NCBI GenBank assembly: GCA_000149265.1
Contig: CH003163.1
Coordinates: 670,840 to 734,839, forward strand
Reading direction: 5' to 3'
DNA from: Ciona savignyi
Taxonomy: Eukaryota; Chordata; Ascidiacea; Phlebobranchia; Cionidae
DNA length: 64,000 bases
Part shown: positions 50,606-63,414 of the stretch, piece by piece
How the letters are laid out: every line of letters starts with the position of its first letter
Numbering within the stretch: position 1 is the first letter of the stretch
The notes under the pieces: model-generated
What the model saw: the letters and a program-made list of their open reading frames with translations, nothing else
Told to the model about the DNA's origin: nothing
The model's database searches: none
Translations under genes and position numbers: made by a program

Positions 50606-51898
50606 GATTAGATTAATCAATAAACCGATATCCTTCTGTAATGCACACGGTGTTTAGTTATATGCAGTCGTCACTTAGATAACCATTGCACTGACTTCAG
50701 GCACTAAAAGACTGTTGGCTGAGTAAACGATATAGTCATAAGCGACTTACAATGGAAAAGTACAAGGAAAACTCGCTATTAACGATTCTACGCCTTGTTT
50801 ACCTTTTTACAGACTAACTAACCTATATTCCATATTTACCTGACATTTGACTAATTGTCCTGCTAGAGATAAGCGGCTTGAAGTACTTTGAAGTTTAATC
50901 GCAAACGTGGGAGCAAATTAAGTCACCGTGTACCCTCTCGACTGCTAGCTGAGTCTGTTTTACGCGGCATTAACCACATCCTCGTCAGCACCTGCAAATA
51001 TCGCCGTACTATTGAACAGCAGCCCCGTCTCCGATCAGGCCACTACAGAGCAAACAACGATCAAAAGCCCTAAGCTTACGTAACCTCACAATAGAGGTGC
51101 CTCGAGTTTCAAGCAAAAATGGTAAGCTTCCTTTCTCTCTCACAACAACGCGAGCGACACATGACAAAGGTATACGCCCCAACGCTTCCCACAATTGTTT
51201 AAATGTCCACGCATAATGACTAAGGAAAATTGATTCGCACAATGACTTGCAAAAGTGTAAACCATCTATACCGGGTTGTCTTTACATTATGGCATTGTCC
51301 TAGCTCTAAACCTTTGTACATTTTTGTATTGCACAAGTGAAACACACAAACAACTTATTCGTCGTATAAATTGACATAATATTGATACGTCGGAAATGTT
51401 GAACTGGTATGCTTTGCCCGCTTAACATTTTGGCATCAAAATATGGTATTGTAGGATAGTGTAGTAAGATAGTTATATCTAAAACCATAAGTCACTTTTG
51501 TCATTGAGACGTTGCAAAAGGTAATTCAATTCCATTATAAATCGATAAGGCAATTTTCAATTTTTACAGCTTTTACGGTATGGAAGTACCATTATCTATA
51601 AACTAGCGGTTCTATATTGAGATAAACATTGAAAAAAGTTAAACAAGAACTCATTTTTAAGTTCTTGCTCCAAACGAATAAACACGAGCCAGCCGCTGTA
51701 AGAATTTTGCGGCCACGCTTTTAATTATTGAAACTGTTACTTGTGTGGTAAATCTAGTACGCGTTGGAGCCGCGCTGGTTTTCAGAAGTGCTTTGAAACG
51801 CAAGGGAAAGCTTAGTCTTGTAAAAATAGGACACAATTAACCAACTTTTATATTTACTCTTACTTTTACAGACAAGTTTTTAGAAAAAAAAGTACAAA
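50606..51898. other. Divergent promoter region between OvoA and the ZAR1-like gene
   Basis: The 1.3-kb interval between the two start codons should hold both promoters. A somewhat GC-richer part at 50880-51180 carries overlapping short ORFs on both strands, none with a recognisable product. A possible upstream acceptor (ATTACAG, read on the minus strand at about 50640) hints at a 5' UTR exon of OvoA. No TATA box was identified. Confidence 0.4.
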
Positions 51899-54800
51899 AT
51901 GAATACAAAATCAATGCTAAGACTTGCTACAAAGAAGCCGAAAGGTGAGTTGAAGAACAAGTTTGAAATCAAAAATTTTAAATCGGGTGTCTTATGCAGA
52001 TGAACAAAACGCCAGAATGAATTTAAAAGAAGGGCCAGTAGAAGCGCTGGGAAGTCCATTGCGTAATAACGCAATGTGGCAGGTTTGTGTCGCTGTTTAT
52101 TTGTTGCATCTTGTATTTCGCAAATTTAATCCTATGGCCTTAAAAAATTTGTACCGCGACCCATTAGGCCTACATTAGGCATAGATAAGTCCCCACTTAT
52201 GTTCGTGTACCAAAGTACTTAGCAACCTTTACTTTAAAATTGTGGTTTCGTGTATTAGGCACAAGGTAAATGCTTTGTCGATAATTCCTTTAATGGGCAC
52301 TACTTTAATCTAGCGATCATCCATGTTATAACTTTATGCCTTTTTTCCATTCACGGGAATAAAACCTGTATAGATATCCTATAATTGCACGAACGAGACG
52401 CTGTATACGAATAGAACAGGTTGGGATAGTTCGGTATTGCCATTTTTACATTATTAGCACGCGTTCAAAATAACTAGATAGGCCTATTTCAAACCACCAT
52501 AAATTGAATCAGAAGCTTAACACGAAAAGAGTTGCGTGATTTCCATATCCACCTGAACTATTTTTCAGTAAATCCCAAAATGCCAAACATAAACGCAGAA
52601 AAGAGATAAAACTGTAAAAGATACATGATATTAGGAATTCGATGTATAGTGATATATTTAGGGTAAATTAACCAGACGAAGTAAAAAGGTCGCCCGATTT
52701 TTGACATTTTCAGTGCCGATAATGTTTCTCAACATAATTTTCGTGACTGATTTGAACAATATAAAATTAAAGTAAAAAACACTTTGCCACGGGAAATCTT
52801 ACATAGACCTAATACCAAATTTGAACAGTTTAAGAAAAATGTCGGAAAACTGTACCAGATGTGCAAGAATAAGAATTTAAGTAGCATCAGGAGAACATTC
52901 TACTTCAAAATCTACAGTAAAAAAATGAGAGCTGACCGACTATAGTTTGAGCGAAAGTCGGCCAATCTTGATTTGAAGTTTTTGTCTCCGTGGTCAGTTG
53001 TCTTTGTAATCAGTTCGTCTGAATTCCTTTTCACGTTTCTTAGGCCTACATAATAGGTCGCCTAAAATCCTCGCAAACTGAAATTGCTGTACGATATCAA
53101 CTGAACCTTACGATAACGAGCGCTTAGACCAGAATGATTGCACAATCGGATCGTAACTTTCAAGAATGTCAGCTGGAAAGTGCGCAAAGCGCGTTGCCGC
53201 GATTCTTCTGCAATAGTTTAGGGGAATTCCCCATAATCTTCCCAAAACGAAATGTCAGATCTGCAGTGTTTTTTATCCACTTTTGGACGAAAAAGTGTTG
53301 TTTTTGGTCGCATTGAATCTTTCAAAAATAATGGAAAATGCGGTTAAATAGTTGTGTGCATGGATTTTAATTATTGGTTGGACTGCAAAAAACTATATAA
53401 TTTGGGAATCTTCATTACTTGCTTAGTTAAGGCTTGTGTTAGCGCCTATTCCCCTATTGCTTGCACTAAATCTGACCGCAGGTCCCCCAACTAATAGCCC
53501 TTAGCCAAAACTCTTAATGACTTGCAATCCGACTCCTTACAAAAAGTTTCTTTATTGTTATATTGCAAGCTAAGATAGTACAATGCATAGGTACAAGTAA
53601 ACTGGTTCGTTATACATGCTTGGATTTAAGGCTCCAAGCAGGCAGTTCTTAGGTCCACATTTCAAAACGCGTTTTTGATAATGAGTAATACAATGAGTTT
53701 ATACACAAAACGTTAGCTTGCCACGTATGACGTAATGTGTGGATAGGATTATGTAGGAAGCATTGGTTTGGGGATTGTAGCCGGTACTGCCGGTTGACAC
53801 GCAGAGGAAATGAGTGACAAGGGAAACAGCCGTCCATTAAACGCCCACTGCAACAACTTTAACATAACTTATATAATGTGCAAAAAATATGTCATAAGAG
53901 CCTCGATTGTCACTGCAATGAAATTATGATTTTGCAAGGGTACCTACGTGTGTAGAATTAGGTGCTTTAGTGGTCGGTTGGCGAGCTTATACCTTGCACT
54001 GAACCTGCCATGAGTTCTCCAACTACTTAAGACTCCGAATTGACTCCGTCTCGGAAGGTTTCTTTACTGTATCTTATAAACTAATACAGTAAAACAAATA
54101 CAGTTAAACTGATTAACTGGACATGCCCGGAGCCAAGCTCCAAGCAGGCAATTTATTTTGGTCCTTATTCCAAAACGCGATTTCGATAATCTATACAATG
54201 AGTTTAGACACACAACGCTTGTATGGAACAATGTGTGGGAAAGATCATATAGGAAATGTTGGGAATAATAGCGCGTTGGCACGCAGAGGAAATGATTTAC
54301 AAGGGTTTTTGAAAAAGGCGCACACAGCTGTGCAGCATACAATAATGGCCTAATTAAACAGTTTAACAAAACTTAATATTTTGTACAACAAATATGACAC
54401 AAGCCGCGAATGTCACTACATAGTATAAAGAGTAATTCATATTTTAAAAGTCTTATCTGTTATGTAAATATTTCTTACCATCATATATCGATAGCTAAAA
54501 TTTAAGTACAGTTGAACCCCGCTTACCTGACCACCTATGGGACCGTCTGACCGTCATCAAGCGGTCGCGTTAGCGGGGTGGTCGTGTTAGTGAATTTTGC
54601 TTTAAAGCAAGTTGTCGTCATATGCAGCCAAAACGCTTGCCTTTTTACTAAATTTTAACTAAATACCAATATTTTTTGCAAAAAGATTTTAAACAACTGT
54701 TAGTTCTGAAATTTATCTTATAAAATTAGTTCTGTTTGCCACAATTTTCTTTGTGTGTGCGTACTCGCTTATGTAATCCTATTGTTTTGAATTTAAACAT

Positions 54801-57800
54801 ATCATTTTGGTGACAAAAGCACATTATTGAGCACGTGTGGTCGCTTTAGCGGAGTTAAATTTGAAGTTTTGGACCAAAATATGGCGGTCCTGGTCTGGAA
54901 ACCGGGGTGGTCGCGTTATTGAAACAGAATGCAATGCATTGCCATAGTAAATTATTTGGGACCGCAATAAAGTGGTCCTGATAATGAGGTGGTCGTGTTA
55001 TCGAGGTGGTCGTCAAGCTCCACTGTATATTAATTCGATTTGTGTTCTTCCGTTCGTTGTTCGGTATGTCCTGTTAAACAGTCCTTTTGGATTCCTGAAT
55101 ACTGGATTCCATGTAAGGTAGTGTCAGGTTTGTTGATTAGAATGAGTAATTATCCACTGACAACTAGTCAGATGTAATATTTAGGCAAGTTATGTACTGG
55201 GCATTCATTGTCTTAACCAAGTTATTTAATGGGAAACTGGCATGGTATCCATCCTAAACATAGTTTGTTAACCCATCTGTGGATATGAGATCATGACAAT
55301 TGTCAGACTGCCCTGTGTGTTCTTACCTATAGCGATACACCAGAGAATACTATCCAACAAAGTTCTGTGTAAAATCCATGTAGAGTTTATCGCCGGGCTT
55401 GAGAGCAGAAGCGTTAAAACGCGCACAATTGGTCCAACTGCTGAAACAAGTGAACCCGGAATTACAACTATGTAGGAAGAGCACCAGTGATGCTCACCCC
55501 CAAACTAAAACTACTATGGAAAAAGGTAGCAATCTTATGTTTTTATTTAAATACACATTAAATCCCAAAGCACCAACAGTTAACTGTTTTAACTTAACCT
55601 AAAACTTCTTGTTAAATATCCTCCGGTGTATCTTTCCTTAAGTTACTGGAGCTGAATTAATTTTTATTTTCGTCTTGAATTTTAATGCATGCTTACTTCC
55701 ATATGTGGTATCCAAACAATAACAAATACTTCCCACCTGAATGAGACCAAATAGCTTTGTGCAATAGTGTTCTGCCTTTCTTAGGGTTGTAGGGTCGAAA
55801 CTGGTCACTAGTTAGTTGGTTATATTCTACGGTGAGGCACTTAGCGGCGGACATCACCTGAACCAAGTGGATTAATAGATTATTAAAATTAAAGGACAGT
55901 CTTGACAACGGACATCTGTAATCTGACAAGTTAATAACACTTCCTTTCATATTTGAAAGATAATCTGATGTTGCCTGTGTGAGAACTCATGTTTTTCCAT
56001 TCAGGGGATTAAACATAGACAGATATTCTATCTTATCCTAGATATGTCATATATACACGAAGTACTTTTTTTATTCAGAAAAATAAATAACAAATATGTA
56101 TTCATCCTAAGCAATAAATAAGCAATATAAGAAGGGGACTAACCGAGTAGAGGTTAAATATGTTTTTTTAAACCTTGTGGTTTTATCTAATGCATCCAAT
56201 CTGCCTTGAGGTCTTAAGTCAATATTTGAAAAGGACACAATTTTATATTGCACATTCCACATTTCAGATATCTACATGCATTAATAGTTTAGACCTACAG
56301 CTATCGTATAACCATTTTTGGACGATGAAACAAAAAAACTTATATTTCTAAATTTAATATTTAACAGTTCAAACCTCCTTACTAAACTCGCTAGGGACCC
56401 AGGTTGCCAGATATACGGTTTGTAGTTAGACTGCACAGCTGAGCAAGGGAAAGCCGCGGAAACCAGTTGTGAATGTGGATGGTATGAACTGTAAAATATT
56501 AAATTTGTCTTCAAGAAGTCGCAGATAAGAAGTTATTAAACCAAACCCATTTATTTTGAGATCAGTATGAAAAAAGTAGAATTGGTTTCCTTGATTTGTG
56601 TGTTTCTGCATCTGTTATTTTCTCAGGTTTCGTGGGTCCTGGTGTTCGCATCAAGCCTCGTCAAAATACACCGTCTCGAGATGGAAATGTGCGACCAAGT
56701 TTCCCTTTATCACCGGTAAGAAATGTGTTGGGCTATTTTTTTCGTAAGCCAATATTTCCTGATTAAGTTTGTCTGGGTAAATGCATACAATTTTGCATGC
56801 ACAAAACTATCTGCTTGAAATTTATTGGGTTAAATCAATGCATTTGGGGTCTAACATCTGTGCTGTAATAATCAATGTATAATCCCATTCCCACACTCCT
56901 AAAATCAACCATGGCCAAATATCTTGTTCCATATTAATTGCAGCATATGGTTAAATACCTTATAGAGTAAAAGTACATTGTGCCATCTGACTTTATAAAA
57001 ATGTTCTTATATACTAGTCCATGGTTAATGTGCGGCGACCGAACTTTATGGTGACCCGATCTGTTCTTCGTCCTGATGCCCCTCCCCATATTCCCCGCGC
57101 TGTCTCTAGTAAGCCCATCTCGCAGTCAAAACGACAACAAAAGGAAAACGTGCCAAAACAACGTAAGGATAGTTGTAGAAAGCATTTTTCATGATTGGCC
57201 ACGCAAATAATAACTCTCAACTGTCTTTTAGGCAAAAGCAATGAACAGAAAGGCATGTCGGAACAGTTAACTATCTCTAGCTCTGACTACGGTACTTACA
57301 TGGCGGCAAAACGAAAGGTGCGGTATGTTTTTTACAACCTCTGGACTGCAATGTTAACTTTTTTAATCATCAATGTAGAAAGCAGCTGAATTAGAAGCCA
57401 AATCAACCGATGCGAAAACCGAGGAGGATTTTGATGAAAAAATAGAAACAGAAAACAAGGTAAAAATTCAGTATAACTTCTAATAATACGATTGACTGTG
57501 TATGAATTTTCCAAACCAGACAATGTATTTTTTTTGGCCTAACGTTGGATACCTTGCCAGCTTAGTTTTCTGTACTATCTGTATATAAATGGGTGCTTTT
57601 AATAGTTTGACTATACTACTATTTTGTAACACCGTTTGTCCAATCACAGTATTGCTGCATTATGTTTAGGTTTGCAATGCAGAGATACACAAAATATAAA
57701 TTCGTAGAGGGGAGAAAAACTGCTCACTAAAACTATAAAAACTATTTCTAACCCTGCCCAAAACCCTTATCTTACGAATCCTACTCTAAACCCAATGCTC

Positions 57801-58742
57801 TTATCTTGATTTTAGTGTACAGTTTCCATTATCCCATATTTTAGTTTTCCCTGTATTATATGTGGGTTTAAACATTTGAGACTTTCGAAATCATTTCTAA
57901 TCTCCGTAAATGGAATTGTGGTTTACACTATATCGCAGGGAAGCAATACAAAGGTGGTGTCGAGCGGCGACGACGATTCTGTGGTTGTGGTGCTGGACGA
58001 ACCGAAGAAAGAACAGGATTTGGAGCGAAAATTTGGCCAGTTTTTTTGCAGACGCTGCCTGCGTGGCTGGGCAAGTAGGAACGTGTGGTGCGTTCGCAAC
58101 ACATGCAAGGTGGGTTAACTCTCGAACAAATCCCATTTTTATAACAACAATCCAAAATTTCGAGGCAATTACAATCAAAATGGCCGAAAGGGTGTTGGTT
58201 TTGGCCAGTTGTGCTCTGCTCTGTGTCTAAGAACTACTATCTGCATGATGGAAATGTGTATTACAACTGTTGTCAAAACAATGGTTCTTTGTGAAGTACT
58301 TGTAGGATTCAACAGGGGCGAAGCCCTACCCTACGTTGCCAACCCTGTGTTGGCGAATTTGCAGTGATTGCTCTATTTTCTATATTTGACATAAAACACC
58401 CTCTTGTGCTGTCATGTAATTGCGCTAGCAAATTAACAGTACTATTAGTAAGACTGTGGACATGGCACTTAATGAGTGTTGTCTTGATCTTGTGGTTTTA
58501 TCGATTTCAAAAGTTTTACAACATTATAACAAAAATCCTAGAAACCTGACTGGGCAGGCAAGAGATAACATGATAATTATTGGTATTTTACATAAATGTT
58601 GACCCACACACCGAGATAAAATTCAATCTACTATACAAACATTTAACCATTCCAGGTTTACATCAAGCAAACTTGCAACATGTGCAATCGGATCGTCAAC
58701 CCGTATCTCGTCTGCCATTTATCTGGGCAGCCAGCCCAATAA
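51899..58742 (+). CDS. ZAR1: ZAR1-like (zygote arrest) zinc-finger protein
   Basis: ZAR1 proteins are oocyte factors that bind maternal mRNA and are needed for the oocyte-to-embryo transition. Exons 51899-51944, 52000-52082, 55384-55525, 56627-56715, 57018-57162, 57232-57317, 57379-57459, 57939-58109 and 58656-58742 join in phase to 309 residues. The N-terminal block KRAQLVQLLKQVNPEL matches the conserved vertebrate ZAR1 motif. The C-terminal part is a zf-3CxxC-type domain: RKFGQFFCRRC, WCVRNTCKVYIKQ, TCNMCNRIVNPY, very close to ZAR1. The middle is disordered, with a Ser/Asp/Val acidic stretch. An in-frame TAG before the start Met supports that start. The frame stops soon after the second CxxC pair, so the last two pairs of vertebrate ZAR1 are absent or lie in an exon I could not find. 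Other exons may exist in the long second intron. Confidence 0.8.
53500..54425. repeat. Diverged tandem duplication (about 500-bp period)
   Basis: Two blocks, 53500-53925 and 54020-54425, share a collinear series of matches: CTCCAAGCAGGCA (about 53630 and 54138), CAATGAGTTTA, ACACGCAGAGGAAATGA and ACAAGGG. Spacings vary slightly from indels. No ORF is conserved between them. Confidence 0.75.
54509..55025. mobile_element. pogo/Tigger-like MITE
   Basis: A 517-bp element flanked by TA. The ends begin CAGTTGAACCCCGCTTACC (left) and, reversed, CAGTGGAGCTTGACGACC (right). GGTGGTCG(T/C)GTTA modules repeat at both ends. No transposase. Distinct from the element at 37422 but the same end pattern (CAGT..GA/GC, GACCACC). 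Confidence 0.78.
55771..56041 (+). repeat. tRNA-derived SINE, degenerate
   Basis: Sense copy in ZAR1-like intron 3: GGGTCGAAACTGGTCACTAG (B box and following block), ending in ATTCTATCTTATCCTA. Confidence 0.65.
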
Positions 58743-59684
58743 ATGTGTGTATCGAACGAAATTAAACTGCAAAGCAAGGCTGTTATAAATGGCCAACTAT
58801 TAGTAAAACTTAAGTTTACTACGAAACGAACGGTTAAACTTCTATATATTTTATGTTTGCAGAAGATGCACCCGAAAATATGAAATATTTCTGTTACTAC
58901 TACTGTGGCTATATAATGGATGTGCATGCGCAAAAAAAGTAAAATGACCAATATTCTTTCTCTTTTTAGCTTGTGACCAATAACAATTTTATGCAAATTC
59001 GGTAATGGTGAAACCTTTGTCCATCTGTATATAACCTGGTAGTAGCTTGTGTTGTGCGATGGAAATATATTTTCGCTTGTTTTGTTAATTGGTTGGCTGC
59101 TGTGGGTCTACTGTAAGAAGATCAAATGATACAAGAGTACACTCTTTGTACATTCCAACCTTTTTGACATTCCTTTGTTTCAGCGTACTATATGCATTGA
59201 CGATAATAAAGTTCAACATGTGCATATGTAAATAGTAGTTTTGCTCTGGTCAAGCTTACAAAATGCCAAACTTGAAGATTTTAAGCAATCCATATAAATA
59301 ATATGATATTCTGGTTTGTTCTTATAAGTGTGTAAAAGTAACGAAAACTCTTAATAATCACCCCCATTACCTTGTGCTGACTGTGTGTTTAGATTAATGT
59401 ATTTATGTTCCTTCAGCACCAGTTTGCAGCACCGTTTGAAAACGGCCTTGCCCAAAGACTTAAACAACTGGTTAGACATTATTTTAATCGTAAAACCTTT
59501 TGGCTGACTGACTTTCATACTAGATGATTTACTCAAACTTCTATTCCAACATTCTGTACTGTTATAAAGTTTAAAAAGTCAAACAACAACCATTTCTTGT
59601 TTTTCAACAATTGTTAACAAGTACAAAGGACAATTATGTGTAAAAGAAACGCACAGTAAGCGGTGTATAAAATATCAAATAAAT
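58743..59684. other. Convergent 3' region between ZAR1-like gene and DRC1
   Basis: AATAAA occurs at 58738-58743 (overlapping the ZAR1-like stop) and at 59205-59210. A TTTGCAG acceptor-like site near 58860 opens only short frames without a CxxC pair. No other gene seen. Confidence 0.5.
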
Positions 59685-62600
59685 TTAGCTGTATTCTAAT
59701 TGGAGGACTCTTGTTGGTGGAATCTCCAATTCTTGGTTCACCTATTGACAGAAAAATGAACATATTAATATGCATGGACAAATAAAAGTAATTTTTTTTA
59801 TAATTTAGGAACGTCTTACAAAACTTGGTAATATTAACACATGCGATCTTAAGATCACTTGGTTTACTTAGTCAAAGGGTGTTGTAGGTATTGCAGTGTG
59901 TGAATGTGCTATAACAATAAACTTTGCACTACTACTTTATTTAAATCCACTAGACAGGCCAACTTCTGTTAAAAAAATTGTGTTGAACCAAGCATCAACT
60001 ACAATATAATCTCCATTATAATTCCCTCGACCCCTAGATTAGCCCTGAAAAGTAGAAATTATTAATGAATCTTACCTTTGATGAAATGTAGCGATGAAGC
60101 AACATTCGTAGTTCAGCGTTTTGTTGCCGCAGACCATCAGTTTCTTGAATTTTATTTGCTCTCTCGGTTAAAACAGAGCTGGTACAAAAAAGAAAGTGGT
60201 GAAACATTTGAGAATATTATATAAAAAAGTACAATGCGAAACCTAGTGGAATAAAAGGTTTAATTAAAGCTAAAAATGTCTTGATCTCATTTACATGATA
60301 ATTGCATGTTTTAATGTACAAGCATTTTCCTTATTTTTTTGAGTCTACATTTACATCAAGCAGTTTTGCAATATTTTCCTGCTTCCATTCCAATATTATT
60401 AATAATGAGAGATCCTTTACACACAAAAATAGAAAAACTTTTTAAAGCAAAAAAAATAAAAAAAAATAAACCAGAGTTTATGATACCTAGCCCTGAAAAT
60501 GGACAATGGGCAGCAGACAGCTCACTCTTCATTAGCTATTAATATAACTATGCGATCTAACATCTCACACGCTGGTATATAAGTCTTACTGGTATTTAGT
60601 AAACGCATCGATCAGAGCATCCCACATGTCAAGTTTACGATCATCAATGACGGATGCCAGCGACTCCCAATACGCAGCATCATTCGAGGCATCACGACCA
60701 CTCATCTCTAGGTTGCTGTTACGCACAACCGACTTTTGCCTCTCTCTGAAAATATAATAGCAATATGATTGTGTGCGGTCGTTTTAATATGTTTATTTTA
60801 ATGTCCCTATGATGTATTATGATATAGCCAGTTCTGTCTGTAAAAAAAAGCAAGAATCGATCGGTGATTATCCCAACGTTTAAAGAACGAGTTCGACCGA
60901 ACCCATGTGAACCTTTTGAATCCTATCCTTGAATATAGCTGGTCATTGGCATAATACTACACAAAAACTACGCATAAAACATGGGCATAGCACTACCTCA
61001 TTGGTTTGATGTGTTCAGTGACAAAATCTTTCAAGATCTGTAGAACTTCGTTTGGGTGGACGGTGGCCTGTGTCCCATCAGATTCTGTGGCAAGTGAGTA
61101 GATGTGTTATTTCTTTCTGGTGACTTGACCTACTGATTAGCTCGGTTGGTTAGTGCTTTGCCCTTCAGTCGAAGGGTTTCAGGTATGAAACTGGTCGCTA
61201 GCTACTCGGTGTCATTGGGCAAGGCACTTAAAGGACATTGCCTGAGCCCAGGGGATTAATGGGTTAAAATTGAAGGAATGTGTGAATCATACACAACACA
61301 CTGCAATAGCTATGTTAACCCGACAGTGGCCGTAAGGTTAACTGACGATTGAACCGTGTGTTAACCCCCTTGGTTAACAGGGATAAACATGAATATCCCA
61401 TCCTATATTAATTATGTCTTTTAGGCGATGCAATGACCGAAAGTTGCTTGACGCCAGTGAATAATGGGTTCTATAAAAACAATATCAATATTCCAACTAT
61501 ATTAAATGAACGAAATATTCGTTAAATAAGAAAAACATTAAAAAACTTACCGTTCTGAGCACTAAGTGGGCCAAACCGTTCATGAAAAAAATTTGATAAT
61601 TTGTTCACATCTTCTTCAGTATCTATGTTCAGCGCCTATGGTGATATAGGTTAGTTTAGTTTATTTTTTTGTTTTCACGATGAAAAAAGGCAGGACTATT
61701 GACTAAAATTTGGAAAACAGGGAATAAACGGCAAAACGAAAGTCGTTAGAAAGCGTCTTAAAAAAAGGAATAAATTATTAAAACTCGTTATAATGAGACG
61801 TGGCCGCTAAACCCAAACAAAAAAATTATTAACAAGTTTGTTAAAGTGATGAAACCATTAAAGGAGAAATGTAACAAAGTATTGGAAATGAGATGACATT
61901 TTGAAACAACAAAATATTGAATTACTTAGTATGATCTAATTATTCAGACTATCTTACATTTCATCTTACATTTTCATATCTTACAATAATTAATCAGACT
62001 ATCTTACATTTTCATATCTTACAATAATTAATCAGACTATCTTACCTTTCCATATCTTACAATAGTTAATCAGACTATCTTACCTTTTTATATCTTACAA
62101 TAATTAGTAAGACTATCTTACCTTTTCATATCTTACAATAATTAATAGGACTATCTTACATTTCTATTATGCTTCTTAGCCCAATAAACAACCAGAGTAA
62201 TGATTCGTGTATAAAAATTAGCTGCTTTGGACAGCAAAGTTAAAAAGTCAAATGTGGATATTGACAAAATCCACAAAATAGTCAAAATACAAAACGGCCA
62301 ACGCATACTAAAAAAATACTTCAAACATGGTAAAAAGTTTTAGTCATAATAAAATACCTGTTGCAAAAATAAAGTAAAACGACCACATGTTTTGCCCGCA
62401 ACAAAAGAGGCATGTTATCATGATTTTATAGTTACTAGTTCTTTTTTAAACTATTACACCACCGGATTTAATTCCCTTCTTCAGAAAAAAACACTCACTT
62501 TGAATATGGCGTCAAGTCTGATGAGGGAGCGCTCTTCGCTTTGCAGAGGTTGAAGAAGTTTATTGAGTTTTTCCTCCATCAGAAATCCTCCTTCATCGCA

Positions 62601-63414
62601 CAAAACTTCCAAGAGCTGCTTCACAGCACCCAGAGACAGTTGACTCTCCGTGTTCTAAATATACATCGAATGCTTATTTATGACCAGTCATTCGGTATTT
62701 ATAGGACGCTGAAATATTTACTAAGATGCAACAACTGTTGCCTGCAAGTGGGTCACTTAGCTCTAGAGGTTATGGTCTAACAAGCCCCAATCACCCATTT
62801 TAATTGAGTAAAAAAATATGTGTAAGTGGCATAACTTCACATTTGAAAGGAAAAGGTCAGTGGTGGTATAAAAGCGAAAAATGTAAACCTATAATGTAAC
62901 ATGTTAGGAAAGGATAGGATATTCATGTTTATCCCCGTGAATGGGAAAACCAAGGGGTTAACACACGGGCAATCGTCAGATCACCTCGCGTCCATCGTCG
63001 GGTTACCGCAGCTATTGCAGTGTGTTGTATATGATAGACACGTTCCTTTAATTTGGTAGAACCCATTAATGCGCTGGGTTGAGGCAATGTCTGTTAACTG
63101 GAAATGTCTGTCAATGTGCATGGGCCAAGGACAAAACTGGCAAGCTAGCGACCAGTTTTGTACTTGCAACTTTTTGGCTGGAAGGCGACACACTAAACCA
63201 CCACACTAATCTGTCAGACTTTCTTGCCTAGAAGCTCTACAGTCCTAATTTTAATTTGCAATAAAAACTACTTACTGTGGTGGTTTTAGCTTGACTTTCA
63301 TCAGTACTTGCCATATTGCTTGTTGCTGCTGCTACTATTTCCCTTGCATAGTCATGTGCACTGGCGGTTGTGGCTTTTTGCTGGCTTTGTAGCGGCCCAG
63401 ACAGCTGAAGGGAC
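59685..63414 (-). CDS. DRC1: Dynein regulatory complex protein 1 (DRC1/CCDC164), C-terminal seven exons
   Basis: DRC1 is the central coiled-coil scaffold of the nexin-dynein regulatory complex linking outer doublets of motile cilia. Minus-strand exons 5' to 3': 63276-63414, 62499-62654, 61551-61635, 60997-61084, 60590-60745, 60076-60178, 59685-59741. Phases agree and give 260 residues plus TAA; the N-terminal part lies beyond the window. Diagnostic stretches are LLEVLCDEGGFLMEEKL, LIRLDAIFKALNIDTEEDV, VHPNEVLQILKDFV, AAYWESLASVI, KLDMWDALIDAFTKYHSVL, QQNAELRMLLHRYISSK and the terminal VNQELEIPPTRVLQL. All align in order with the human DRC1 C-terminus. DRC2/CCDC65 is a weaker alternative. Confidence 0.94.
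61131..61408 (+). repeat. tRNA-derived SINE
   Basis: Sense copy in a DRC1 intron with the head GATTAGCTCGGTTGGTTAGTG, the block TCATACACAACACACTGCAA and the tail GATAAACATGAATATCCC. Confidence 0.85.
61649..61860 (-). repeat. Interspersed repeat of the (TAAAC)n-tailed family
   Basis: GGTTAGTTTAGTTTATTTTTT with the body GGACTATTGACTAAAATTTG and AACGGCAAAAC, the reverse complement of the copy at 7885-8023. It lies 14 bp from a DRC1 acceptor. Confidence 0.55.
61943..62165. repeat. 38-bp minisatellite in a DRC1 intron
   Basis: About five tandem units of 38 bp with the core CAGACTATCTTACATTTTC and ATATCTTACAATAATTAAT. On the DRC1 strand each unit contains GTAAGATAG, a good 5' splice-site match. 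Confidence 0.85.
62904..63219 (-). repeat. tRNA-derived SINE, near full length
   Basis: Antisense copy in a DRC1 intron. Starts TTAGGAAAGGATAGGATATT, contains an extra AATGTCTGT duplication and ends in the head CCACACTAATCTGTCAGAC. Confidence 0.88.

Larger units (their letters stand above)
52083..55383. other. Long intron 2 of the ZAR1-like gene
   Basis: 3.3 kb without a recognised exon. It holds a diverged local duplication (about 53500-53925 and 54020-54425) and a Tigger-like MITE (54509-55025). Confidence 0.5.
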
